NCBI GenBank assembly: GCA_038380435.1
Contig: JAWZYU010000028.1
Location: forward strand, 44,699,095-44,763,094
Direction: 5' to 3'
Length of the DNA stretch: 64,000 nt
From: Ryuthela nishihirai
Taxonomy: Eukaryota > Arthropoda > Arachnida > Araneae > Heptathelidae
Below, piece after piece: positions 45,101-56,165 of this stretch. Numbering within the stretch: position 1 is the first letter of the stretch; each line of letters starts with the position of its first letter. Under the pieces are notes generated by a model. The model was not told the origin of the DNA, ran no database searches, and worked only from the letters and a program-made list of their open reading frames with translations. Position numbers and translations under genes: made by a program.

Positions 45101-46333
45101 TCACAAGAATCACAATGATTTAGAATTTTGTATAGACGAAGGGTTTTAATTGCAATTATTAAATGAACAAGTCACAAGAATCACAATGATTTAGAATTTT
45201 GTATAGACGAAGGGTTTTAATTGCAATTATTAAATGAACAGGTCACAAGAATCACAATGATTTAGAATTTTGTATAGACGAAGGGGTTTAATTGCAATTA
45301 TTAAATGAACAGGTCACAAGAATCACAATGATTTAGAATTTTGTATAGACGAAGGGTTTTAATTGCAATTATTAAATGAACAAGTCACAAGAATCACAAT
45401 GATTTAGAATTTTGTATAGACGAAGGGGTTTAATTGCAATTATTAAATGAACAAGTCACAAGAATCGCAATGATTTAGAATTTTGTATAGACGAAGGGTT
45501 TTAATTGCAATTATTAAATGAACAAGTCACAAGAATCGCAATGATTTAGAATTTTGTATAGACGAAGGGGTTTAATTGCAATTATTAAATGAACAAGTCA
45601 CAAGAATCGCAATGATTTAGAATTTTGTATAGACGAAGGGGTTTAATTGCAATTATTAAATGAACAGGTCACAAGAATCACAATGATTTAGAATTTTGTA
45701 TAGACGAAGGGTTTTAATTGCAATTATTAAATGAACAAGTCACAAGAATCGCAATGATTTAGAATTTTGTATAGACGAAGGGTTTTAATTGCAATTATTA
45801 AATGAACAAGTCACAAGAATCGCAATGATTTAGAATTTTGTATAGACGAAGGGTTTTAATTGCAATTATTAAATGAACAAGTCACAAGAATCGCAATGAT
45901 TTAGAATTTTGTATAGACGAAGGGGTTTAATTGCAATTATTAAATGAACAGGTCACAAGAATCACAATGATTTAGAATTTTGTATAGACGTGCAATTATT
46001 AAATGAACAAGTCACAAGAATCGCAATGATTTAGAATTTTGTATAGACGAAGGGTTTTAATTGCAATTATTAAATGAACAAGTCACAAGAATCGCAATGA
46101 TTTAGAATTTTGTATAGACGAAGGGGTTTAATTGCAATTATTAAATGAACAAGTCACAAGAATCGCAATGATTTAGAATTTTGTATAGACGAAGGGGTTT
46201 AATTGCAATTATTAAATGAACAGGTCACAAGAATCACAATGATTTAGAATTTTGTATAGACGAAGGGTTTTAATTGCAATTATTAAATGAACAAGTCACA
46301 AGAATCACAATGATTTAGAATTTTGTATAGACG
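39119..46333. repeat. 3.6-kb tandem segmental duplication inside the satellite
   Basis: The 59-bp variants at 39461, 39946, 40218, 40490, 41259 and 42383 are matched at 43069, 43553, 43825, 44097, 44866 and 45990, an offset of 3608 then 3607. The one-base change in offset is explained by a deletion in the second copy (GACGAAGAGTTT at about 43197 where copy one has GACGAAGGAGTTT). The private variant AACAAATCAC at about 41489 recurs at 45096. Matching ends at about 42725 and 46332, implying a tandem duplication with its junction near 42726. That junction holds a 59-bp variant preceded by AACAAGTCAC, unlike nearly all others. Confidence 0.85.
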
Positions 46334-46439
46334 AAGGGGTTTAATTGCAATTATTAAATGAACAAGTCACAAGAATCGCAATGATTTAGAATTTTGTATA
46401 GACGAAGGGTTTTAATTGCAATTATTAAATGAACAAGTC

Positions 46440-49325
46440 ACAAGAATCGCAATGATGTAGAATTTTGTATAGACGAAGGGGTTTAATTGCAATTATTAAA
46501 TGAACAAGTCACAAGAATCGCAATGATTTAGAATTTTGTATAGACGAAGGGGTTTAATTGCAATTATTAAATGAACAAGTCACAAGAATCACAATGATTT
46601 AGAATTTTGTATAGACGAAGGGTTTTAATTGCAATTATTAAATGAACAAGTAACAAGAATCGCAATGATTTAGAATTTTGTATAGACGAAGGGGTTTAAT
46701 TGCAATTATTAAATGAACAAGTCACAAGAATCTCAATGATTTAGAATTTTGTATAGACGAAGGGGTTTAATTGCAATTATTAAATGAACAAGTCACAAGA
46801 ATCGCAATGATTTAGAATTTTGTATAGACGAAGGGGTTTAATTGCAATTATTAAATGAACAGGTCACAAGAATCACAATGATTTAGAATTTTGTATAGAC
46901 GTGCAATTATTAAATGAACAAGTCACAAGAATCGCAATGATTTAGAATTTTGTATAGACGAAGGGTTTTAATTGCAATTATTAAATGAACAAGTCACAAG
47001 AATCGCAATGATTTAGAATTTTGTATAGACGAAGGGGTTTAATTGCAATTATTAAATGAACAAGTCACAAGAATCACAATGATTTAGAATTTTGTATAGA
47101 CGAAGGGGTTTAATTGCAATTATTAAATGAACAGGTCACAAGAATCACAATGATTTAGAATTTTGTATAGACGTGCAATTATTAAATGAACAAGTGACAA
47201 GAATCACAATGATTTAGAATTTTGTATAGACGAAGGGGTTTAATTGCGATTATTAAATGAACAAGTCACAAGAATCACAATGATTTAGAATTTTGTATAG
47301 ACGAAGGGGTTTAATTGCAATTATTAAATGAACAGGTCACAAGAATCACAATGATTTAGAATTTTGTATAGACGTGCAATTATTAAATGAACAAGTCACA
47401 AGAATCGCAATGATTTAGAATTTTGTATAGACGAAGGGTTTTAATTGCAATTATTAAATGAACAAGTCACAAGAATCGCAATGATTTAGAATTTTGTATA
47501 GACGAAGGGTTTTAATTGCAATTATTAAATGAACAAGTCACAAGAATCGCAATGATTTAGAATTTTGTATAGACGAAGGGTTTTAATTGCAATTATTAAA
47601 TGAACAAGTCACAAGAATCGCAATGATTTAGAATTTTGTATAGACGAAGGGGTTTAATTGCAATTATTAAATGAACAGGTCACAAGAATCACAATGATTT
47701 AGAATTTTGTATAGACGTGCAATTATTAAATGAACAAGTCACAAGAATCGCAATGATTTAGAATTTTGTATAGACGAAGGGGTTTAATTGCAATTATTAA
47801 ATGAACAAGTCACAAGAATCGCAATGATTTAGAATTTTGTATAGACGAAGGGGTTTAATTGCAATTATTAAATGAACAGGTCACAAGAATAACAATGATT
47901 TAGAATTTTGTATAGACGTGCAATTATTAAATGAACAAGTGACAAGAATCACAATGATTTAGAATTTTGTATAGACGAAGGGGTTTAATTGCGATTATTA
48001 AATGAACAAGTCACAAGAATCGCAATGATTTAGAATTTTGTATAGACGAAGGGTTTTAATTGCAATTATTAAATGAACAAGTCACAAGAATCGCAATGAT
48101 TTAGAATTTTGTATAGACGAAGGGTTTTAATTGCAATTATTAAATGAACAAGTCACAAGAATCGCAATGATTTAGAATTTTGTATAGACGAAGGGGTTTA
48201 ATTGCAATTATTAAATGAACAAGTCACAAGAATCGCAATGATTTAGAATTTTGTATAGACGAAGGGGTTTAATTGCAATTATTAAATGAACAGGTCACAA
48301 GAATCACAATGATTTAGAATTTTGTATAGACGAAGGGTTTTAATTGCAATTATTAAATGAACAAGTCACAAGAATCACAATGATTTAGAATTTTGTATAG
48401 ACGAAGGGGTTTAATTGCAATTATTAAATGAACAAGTCACAAGAATCGCAATGATTTAGAATTTTGTATAGACGAAGGGTTTTAATTGCAATTATTAAAT
48501 GAACAAGTCACAAGAATCGCAATGATGTAGAATTTTGTATAGACGAAGGGGTTTAATTGCAATTATTAAATGAACAAGTCACAAGAATCGCAATGATTTA
48601 GAATTTTGTATAGACGAAGGGGTTTAATTGCAATTATTAAATGAACAAGTCACAAGATTCACAATGATTTAGAATTTTGTATAGACGAAGGGTTTTAATT
48701 GCAATTATTAAATGAACAAGTAACAAGAATCGCAATGATTTAGAATTTTGTATAGACGAAGGGGTTTAATTGCAATTATTAAATGAACAAGTCACAAGAA
48801 TCACAATGATTTAGAATTTTGTATAGACGAAGGGGTTTAATTGCAATTATTAAATGAACAAGTCACAAGAATCGCAATGATTTAGAATTTTGTATAGACG
48901 AAGGGGTTTAATTGCAATTATTAAATGAACAGGTCACAAGAATCACAATGATTTAGAATTTTGTATAGACGTGCAATTATTAAATGAACAAGTCACAAGA
49001 ATCGCAATGATTTAGAATTTTGTATAGACGAAGGGTTTTAATTGCAATTATTAAATGAACAAGTCACAAGAATCGCAATGATTTAGAATTTTGTATAGAC
49101 GAAGGGGTTTAATTGCAATTATTAAATGAACAAGTCACAAGAATCACAATGATTTAGAATTTTGTATAGACGAAGGGGTTTAATTGCAATTATTAAATGA
49201 ACAGGTCACAAGAATCACAATGATTTAGAATTTTGTATAGACGTGCAATTATTAAATGAACAAGTGACAAGAATCACAATGATTTAGAATTTTGTATAGA
49301 CGAAGGGGTTTAATTGCGATTATTA
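46440..49325. repeat. second segmental duplication in the satellite, 2070-bp offset
   Basis: Private variants line up at a constant offset: AATGATGTAG at 46451 and 48521, AAGTAACAAG at 46648 and 48718, CAAGTGACAA at 47191 and 49261, AATTGCGATT at 47244 and 49314. A third copy of the last two appears at 47937 and about 47990. Confidence 0.85.
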
Positions 49326-52300
49326 AATGAACAAGTCACAAGAATCGCAATGATTTAGAATTTTGTATAGACGAAGGGTTTTAATTGCAATTATTAAATG
49401 AACAAGTCACAAGAATCGCAATGATTTAGAATTTTGTATAGACGAAGGGTTTTAATTGCAATTATTAAATGAACAAGTCACAAGAATCGCAATGATTTAG
49501 AATTTTGTATAGACGAAGGGGTTTAATTGCAATTATTAAATGAACAGGTCACAAGAATCACAATGATTTAGAATTTTGTATAGACGTGCAATTATTAAAT
49601 GAACAAGTCACAAGAATCGCAATGATTTAGAATTTTGTATAGACGAAGGGGTTTAATTGCAATTATTAAATGAACAAGTCACAAGAATCGCAATGATTTA
49701 GAATTTTGTATAGACGAAGGGGTTTAATTGCAATTATTAAATGAACAAGTCACAAGAATCGCAATGATTTAGAATTTTGTATAGACGAAGGGTTTTAATT
49801 GCAATTATTAAATGAACAAGTCACAAGAATCGCAATGATTTAGAATTTTGTATAGACGAAGGGTTTTAATTGCAATTATTAAATGAACAAGTCACAAGAA
49901 TCGCAATGATTTAGAATTTTGTATAGACGAAGGGGTTTAATTGCAATTATTAAATGAACAGGTCACAAGAATCACAATGATTTAGAATTTTGTATAGACG
50001 TGCAATTATTAAATGAACAAGTCACAAGAATCGCAATGATTTAGAATTTTGTATAGACGAAGGGGTTTAATTGCAATTATTAAATGAACAAGTCACAAGA
50101 ATCGCAATGATTTAGAATTTTGTATAGACGAAGGAGTTTAATTGCAATTATTAAATGAACAGGTCACAAGAATCACAATGATTTAGAATTTTGTATAGAC
50201 GAAGGGTTTTAATTGCAATTATTAAATGAACAAGTCACAAGAATCACAATGATTTAGAATTTTGTATAGACGAAGGGTTTTAATTGCAATTATTAAATGA
50301 ACAAGTCACAAGAATCGCAATGATTTAGAATTTTGTATAGACGAAGGGTTTTAATTGCAATTATTAAATGAACAAGTCACAAGAATCGCAATGATTTAGA
50401 ATTTTGTATAGACGAAGGGGTTTAATTGCAATTATTAAATGAACAGGTCACAAGAATCACAATGATTTAGAATTTTGTATAGACGTGCAATTATTAAATG
50501 AACAAGTCACAAGAATCGCAATGATTTAGAATTTTGTATAGACGAAGGGGTTTAATTGCAATTATTAAATGAACAAGTCACAATAATCGCAATGATTTAG
50601 AATTTTGTATAGACGAAGGGTTTTAATTGCAATTATTAAATGAACAAGTCACAAGAATCGCAATGATTTAGAATTTTGTATAGACGAAGGGTTTTAATTG
50701 CAATTATTAAATGAACAAGTCACAAGAATCGCAATGATTTAGAATTTTGTATAGACGAAGGGGTTTAATTGCAATTATTAAATGAACAGGTCACAAGAAT
50801 CACAATGATTTAGAATTTTGTATAGACGTGCAATTATTAAATGAACAAGTCACAAGAATCGCAATGATTTAGAATTTTGTATAGACGAAGGGGTTTAATT
50901 GCAATTATTAAATGAACAAGTCACAAGAATCGCAATGATTTAGAATTTTGTATAGACGAAGGGGTTTAATTGCAATTATTAAATGAACAAGTCACAAGAA
51001 TCGCAATGATTTAGAATTTTGTATAGACGAAGGGTTTTAATTGCAATTATTAAATGAACAAGTCACAAGAATCGCAATGATTTAGAATTTTGTATAGACG
51101 AAGGGGTTTAATTGCAATTATTAAATGAACAGGTCACAAGAATCACAATGATTTAGAATTTTGTATAGACGTGCAATTATTAAATGAACAAGTCACAAGA
51201 ATCGCAATGATTTAGAATTTTGTATAGACGAAAGGGTTTAATTGCAATTATTAAATGAACAAGTCACAAGAATCGCAATGATTTAGAATTTTGTATAGAC
51301 GAAGGGTTTTAATTGCAATTATTAAATGAACAAGTCACAAGAATCGCAATGATTTAGAATTTTGTATAGACGAAGGGTTTTAATTGCAATTATTAAATGA
51401 ACAAATCACAAGAATCGCAATGATTTAGAATTTTGTATAGACGAAGGAGTTTAATTGCAATTATTAAATGAACAGGTCACAAGAATCACAATGATTTAGA
51501 ATTTTGTATAGACGAAGGGTTTTAATTGCAATTATTAAATGAACAAGTCACAAGAATCGCAATGATTTAGAATTTTGTATAGACGAAGGAGTTTAATTGC
51601 AATTATTAAATGAATAGGTCACAAGAATCACAATGATTTAGAATTTTGTATAGACGAAGGGTTTTAATTGCAATTATTAAATGAACAAGTCACAAGAATC
51701 GCAATGATTTAGAATTTTGTATAGACGAAGGGTTTTAATTGCAATTATTAAATGAACAAGTCACAAGAATCGCAATGATTTAGAATTTTGTATAGACGAA
51801 GGGTTTTAATTGCAATTATTAAATGAACAAGTCACAAGAATCGCAATGATTTAGAATTTTGTATAGACGAAGGGTTTTAATTGCAATTATTAAATGAACA
51901 AGTCACAAGAATCGCAATGATTTAGAATTTTGTATAGACGAAGGGGTTTAATTGCAATTATTAAATGAACAAGTCACAAGAATCGCAATGATTTAGAATT
52001 TTGTATAGACGAAGGGTTTTAATTGCAATTATTAAATGAACAAGTCACAAGAATCGCAATGATTTAGAATTTTGTATAGACGAAGGGTTTTAATTGCAAT
52101 TAGTGAATGAACAAGTCCCAAGAATCGCAATGATTTAGAATTTTGTATAGACGAAGGGGTTTAATTGCAATTATTAAATGAACAGGTCACAAGAATCACA
52201 ATGATTTAGAATTTTGTATAGACGAAGGGTTTTAATTACAATTATTAAATGAACAAGTCACAAGAATCGCAATGATTTAGAATTTTGTATAGACGAAGGG

Positions 52301-52548
52301 TTTTAATTGCAATTATTAAATGAACAAGTCACAAGAATCGCAATGATTTAGAATTTTGTATAGAGAAGGGTTTTAATTGCAATTATTAAATGAACAAGTC
52401 ACAAGAATCGCAATGATTTAGAATTTTGTATAGACGAAGGGTTTTAATTGCAATTATTAAATGAACAAGTCACAAGAATCGCAATGATTTAGAATTTTGT
52501 ATAGACGAAGGGGTTTAATTGCAATTATTAAATGAACAGGTCACAAGG

Positions 52549-53342
52549 GCCTCAATGGTTCAGAAATTTCTATACAGGAAGGGGTTGAGTTGCAATTGAT
52601 TAAATGGTCAGGTCAGAAGAACCTCAATAATTCAAAATTTTGTATAGAAGAAGTGTTTTAGTTGCATCGGATTAAATGATCAGATTACAAGGACCCCAAC
52701 AGTTCAGAATCCTGTATAGAGCAAAGGGTTTAGTTGCCATAGGTTAAATAAATTGGTCACCACGACCCCAATGGTTAAAAAATTTGTATAGAGAATGGCC
52801 AGGTCTCAAGGATCGCAATGAGTTAAAATTTTGTATAAAGTAAGGGGTTGAGTTGCAATGAGTTAAATGAAAAGGTCACAGGGCTCCAATGGTTCAGAAA
52901 TTTGCATAGAGAGAGGGGATTAGTTGCATTGGATTATATGGCCTGGTCACAAGGATCGCAATGATTTGGAATTTTGCATAGAGGAAGGGGTTCAGTTAAA
53001 TAAATAAAAATAAATACCCCCTCAAGCAGCTACTTGCCACAGAGGTCTGACAGGAACCTGTCAGTTTAATACGCCATAATAGAAGGTCTGAGAGGATGGC
53101 AGGACCTCAGCAGAAAAACGACACATACATCCATGCCTTACCCGGGGCTCGAACCCAGGTCCCTTAGATCAGTAGCCAAGCACGCTAACCACTCGGCCAT
53201 GCAGTGGGTTAAATGACTAGATTACAAGGACGCCAATGGTTCAGATATTTGTATAGAGGAAAGGTTTAGTTGCAATGGATTAAATGGCAAGTTACAAGAA
53301 CCTCAACGGTTCAGAATTTTGTATACAGGAAAGGGTTTAGTT
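52549..53342. repeat. diverged right-edge monomers of the 71-bp satellite
   Basis: About eight degenerate monomers, interrupted by a SINE2. Their wording (TTAAATGGCCAGGTC-like, CACAAGGACCCCAATGGTTC-like, GAGGAAGGGGTTTAGTTGC) is closer to SINE1 than the core monomer is. The last monomer ends at about 53342, where a SINE1 3' end begins. Confidence 0.9.
52997..53202 (-). mobile_element. SINE2, full-length, in edge monomers
   Basis: Tail AAATAAATAAAAATAAATA, then CCCCCTCAAGCAGCTACTTG, through ACCCGGGGCTCGAACCCAGG to CTAACCACTCGGCCATG. Edge satellite wording (GGTTCAG before, GTGGGTTAAATGACTAG after) surrounds it; the TSD is unclear, at most CAGT. Confidence 0.93.
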
Positions 53343-53485
53343 TCTTTACCTCTTAGTGGTGCTTTATAATAAATTGCCAGGTCACAAGTATCCCCAAAGG
53401 ATGAGCCAGTAAATAATTTTTAGCGTACATCTGTTAAGAAACAAATGGAAGTCTACCAGCAAGCCATACAGTATCAGATCATCTT
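53343..53485 (-). mobile_element. SINE1 3' remnant abutting the satellite
   Basis: TTTACCTCTTAGTGGTGC corresponds to the SINE1 3' end, AAATTGCCAGGTCACAAG to the next block, then TCTGTTAAGAAACAAATGG and AGCCATACAG to the body. It follows the last satellite monomer directly, in the same orientation as the SINE1-like wording of the monomers. Confidence 0.75.
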
Positions 53486-53499
53486 AACAAATTTTATTT

Positions 53500-53860
53500 T
53501 CGTAAATGCTGGTCTATGAGCTTCGTAAATGTAGTTGTGCTGCGTAGCCGTCGTCATTGATGGCACTTCCATTAGCAACAATTTCAAAGTGAGTTTTCAC
53601 CCAACGCACAACATTGACTCCATTTGGAATCGTCCTCTCTTTCGAACAGGAAATGCGGATTGGCCTGGGTCGACACTACTTTTGGGTGTTCGGATTGTTG
53701 AAAGAGTTAAATATTTCATGACACATAACAATTCGCTTGATGAACAGGGGTCGCGTGGATAAGCGAGAAATTTCCTGCAGACTTCGATACGACGGTTTGC
53801 TTGTTCATTAGTCAGCATGTGGAACACTTTGGTAACTCCTGGCTTCCTTACCGATTCGTT
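53500..53860 (-). pseudogene. mariner transposase fragment
   Basis: The minus-strand frame reads VFHMLTNEQANRRIEVCRKF then LAYPRDP, matching the mariner block H-LT-x-Q---R---C---LA--RD before the catalytic core. After a frameshift the Asp-containing block is represented by CVMKYL-like sequence, then SVDPGQSAFPVRKRGRFQ and SMLCVG, matching the downstream P-Q-A-P--K--R---K-ML-V block. The catalytic motif is damaged. A SINE1 at 53861 separates it from the 5' part. The third catalytic region is missing at about 53500, so it is truncated. Confidence 0.8.
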
Positions 53861-54247
53861 GGGGCGCGGGTGGCTCAGTCGGTAGCGCGCCAGGCTCGTA
53901 ATCTGTAGTTCCCAGGTTCGAGTCCCAGCTGGGTCAGCGTTGAGATATTTCTCCGCAAAATTCCCCGCCCTGCCCACGGTCAGTAGGGGACACCGATGGG
54001 CTTGGAAAGGCCGCCGTCCGTCGGATGGGACGTTAAGCCGTGGCCCCGTGTGCGGGAGAGCCATACCCTGTGCACGTTAAAGAACACGCTGGATGGACTT
54101 GACGGGAGGCTACCATCTGTCTCCCAACAGCTGTTCCAGTGGGTCCGCTCCCCCAACCTTCTCTGAGCCTTCGGGGTCCATGTGACCTGGCCATTTAGCC
54201 CATGGTGTGCAAAAAAAGTGCCGCTCAGAAGTAAAACAACCCAACCC
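53861..54247 (+). mobile_element. SINE1, full-length, in mariner sequence
   Basis: Near-consensus copy from GGGGCGCGGGTGGCTCAGTC to AAAACAACCCAACCC. It divides the minus-strand mariner remnant into two parts. Confidence 0.95.
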
Positions 54248-54872
54248 TTATACAACTCTCGTGAGTGAATTGTTGGACATATTTCTATCATCACTTGACG
54301 CAGCAAGTCTGAGGTATACGTCAATACGGGTGTAACAACCGCGAACCTTTATTTCGCGGAAATAAGGGTGAAGGTAATCAAGGGACTGATTTATCGTCCT
54401 CTACTATAGAGTGGCTAAATCGTTTGCCATCTGGCCCAACACCACATTCGACGCAGTTCAAAGAAAATATAATTCCACCTGACGAAACAAAAATCTGCAT
54501 CGTTCCCTCCTACCACCGGCTCACGACATGTCACCACCTTTAAACTTCTTGAACCAACCCATCAGAAATGGAGACTTCAACATCATCTTCCAATTATATA
54601 TCTCGGGTTTCTTCGGTAGCTTTTAATCCTTTTTTTACAGTAATGAAGTAATAATACCGCATGAATTTCAATACTTACCTCAGTCGTTGTACAACGTTTC
54701 TAACGATGGGACCAACACTCCGAAACTTGTAGTAGCTATGCGCAGGCGCAGTGGACTTTATATTTTTCCTTAGTACTACGTTCAGAGAAATGCAAATGAA
54801 ACATTGTGATGAGTCACCGTACACATTTTGCATGGCGAAAAGTGCACAGACTTATGAATCACTCTAGTATTA
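54248..54872 (-). mobile_element. mariner-type element, 5' part
   Basis: On the minus strand the outer end near 54870 reads CTAGAGTGATTCATAAGTC then TGTGCACTTTTCGCC, resembling mariner terminal repeats, and follows a TA dinucleotide. A degenerate region follows without a clean reading frame. The inner part, about 54255-54345, is shared with 6192-6295. The SINE1 at 53861-54247 intervenes before the transposase fragment at 53500-53860. Confidence 0.6.
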
Positions 54873-54879
54873 CATTAAT

Positions 54880-54920
54880 AAAAAATAAATAAATAATTAC
54901 CCCCTCAAGCAGCTGCTTGC
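54880..54920 (-). mobile_element. SINE2 tail, left of a SINE1 insertion
   Basis: AAAAATAAATAAATAATTA, then CCCCCTCAAGCAGCTGCTTG: the 3' end of a SINE2 that resumes at 55325 after a SINE1. Confidence 0.92.
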
Positions 54921-55310
54921 GTTGGGTTGGGTTGTTTTACCTCTGAGCGGCACTTTTTTGCACACCATGGGCTAAATGGCCAGGTCACATTGACCCCGAA
55001 GGCTCAGAGAAGGTTGGGGGAGGGGACCCACTGGAACAGCTGTTGGGAGACAGATGGTAGCCTCCCGTCAAGGCCATCCAGCGTGTTCTTTAACGTGCAC
55101 AGTGTACGGCTCTCCCGCACACGGGGCCACGGCTTAACGTCCCATCCGACGGACGGCGGCCTTTCCAAGCCCATCGGTGTCCCCTACTGACCGTGGGCAG
55201 GGCGGGGAATTTTGCGGAGATAAATCTCAACGCTGACCCAGCTGGGACTCGAACCTGGGAACTACAGCTTACGAGCCTGGCACGCTACCGACTGAGCCAC
55301 CCCCGCCCGA
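54921..55310 (-). mobile_element. SINE1 inserted into SINE2, 14-bp TSD
   Basis: Near-consensus copy. AAGCAGCTGCTTGC at 54907-54920 is repeated at 55311-55324, and SINE2 sequence continues in register on both sides. Confidence 0.97.
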
Positions 55311-55486
55311 AAGCAGCTGCTTGCCACAGAGGTCTGACAGGAGCCTGTCAGTTTATATGCCATAGTAGAAGATCTGAGAGGATGACATGACTTCAGCAGA
55401 AAAACGACACATACATCCATGCCTTACCCGGGGCTCGAACCCAGGTCCCTTAGATCAGTAGCCAAGCGCACTAACCACTCGGCCAC
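55311..55486 (-). mobile_element. SINE2 body and head, right of the SINE1 insertion
   Basis: Continues with CACAGAGGTCTGACAGGAGC through CCCGGGGCTCGAACCCAGG to ACCACTCGGCCAC. Confidence 0.93.
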
Positions 55487-55504
55487 GTTTATCAAAAATA
55501 AAAT

Positions 55505-55793
55505 ATTCGGGAGAGGTCTCTTTTACATCTGAGCAGCATTTTTTATGCATAAATCAAAACAAAGTGATGAATGCCATGTCACAAGGACCCAAAGAAGACA
55601 AGGGAAAGAGATTCACCTGACAGCTCTCAAGAAACAGATAAAATCTCTCCTGCACACGAGATTACGACGTAAAGTCACATAAGGCGGACTCTCCAGACCC
55701 AAAGTGTTCCTTTTCTTATCGAGGGAATTAATAGAATTAACGGAAAAAACTCCCAACCCAGGTACAGCTGGGAACTCGAACTTGGGATTGGAG
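55505..55793 (-). mobile_element. SINE1, very old
   Basis: Worn 3' end CTTTTACATCTGAGCAGC, then GCCATGTCACAAGGACCC, GACAGCTCTCAAGAAACAG, TACGACGTAAAGTCACAT and head piece GGGAACTCGAACTTGGGA. It runs into the next SINE1 without its outermost head. Confidence 0.75.
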
Positions 55794-56165
55794 TGTTTTA
55801 CCTCTGAGCGGCACTTTTTTGCACACCATGGGCTAAATGGCCAGGTCACATTGACCCCGAAGGTTCAGAGAAGGTTGGGGGAGGGGACCCACTGGAACAG
55901 CTGTTGGGAGACAGATGGTAGACTCCCGTCAAGGCCATCCAGCGTGTTCTTTAACGTGCACAGGGTATGCTCTCCCGCACACGGGGCTTAACGTCCCATC
56001 CGACGGACGACGACCTTTCCAAGCCCATCGGTGTCCCCTACTGACCGTGGGCAGGGCGGGGAAATTTTGCGGAGATAAATCTCAACGCTGACCCAGCTGG
56101 GACTCGAACCTGGGAACTACAGATTACGAGCCTGACACGCTACCTTCAGAGCCAAACCACTCCCT
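55794..56165 (-). mobile_element. SINE1, full-length
   Basis: From GAGTGTTTTACCTCTGAGC to a head whose last part is changed (GACACGCTACCTTCAGAGCC). About 13 bp are missing in the CACACGGGGCTTAACGTCCC region. It may be a tail-to-head fusion with the older copy before it. Confidence 0.9.

Larger units (their letters stand above)
31190..52996. repeat. 71-bp satellite array, about 300 monomers
   Basis: GTCACAAGAATC recurs every 71 bp (for example 31341 and 31412). The monomer runs GTCACAAGAATCGCAATG, ATTTAGAATTTTGTATAG, ACGAAGGGGTTTAATTGC and AATTATTAAATGAACAA/G. Three alternating diagnostic sites (AACAAG/AACAGG, ATCGCA/ATCACA, GGGGTTT/GGGTTTT) give a mosaic of types. A 59-bp variant, lacking 12 bp so that GACGTGCAATT replaces the longer junction, recurs at intervals of a few hundred bp. 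The first monomers (31190-31265) and those after 52549 are diverged and preserve the older wording (GGATTAAATGGCCAGGTCAC) that matches SINE1. No coding potential. Confidence 0.97.

Noticed and set aside
31190..53342. CRISPR array
   Set aside because: Monomers are contiguous at 71 bp with no unique spacers, and the context is eukaryotic.
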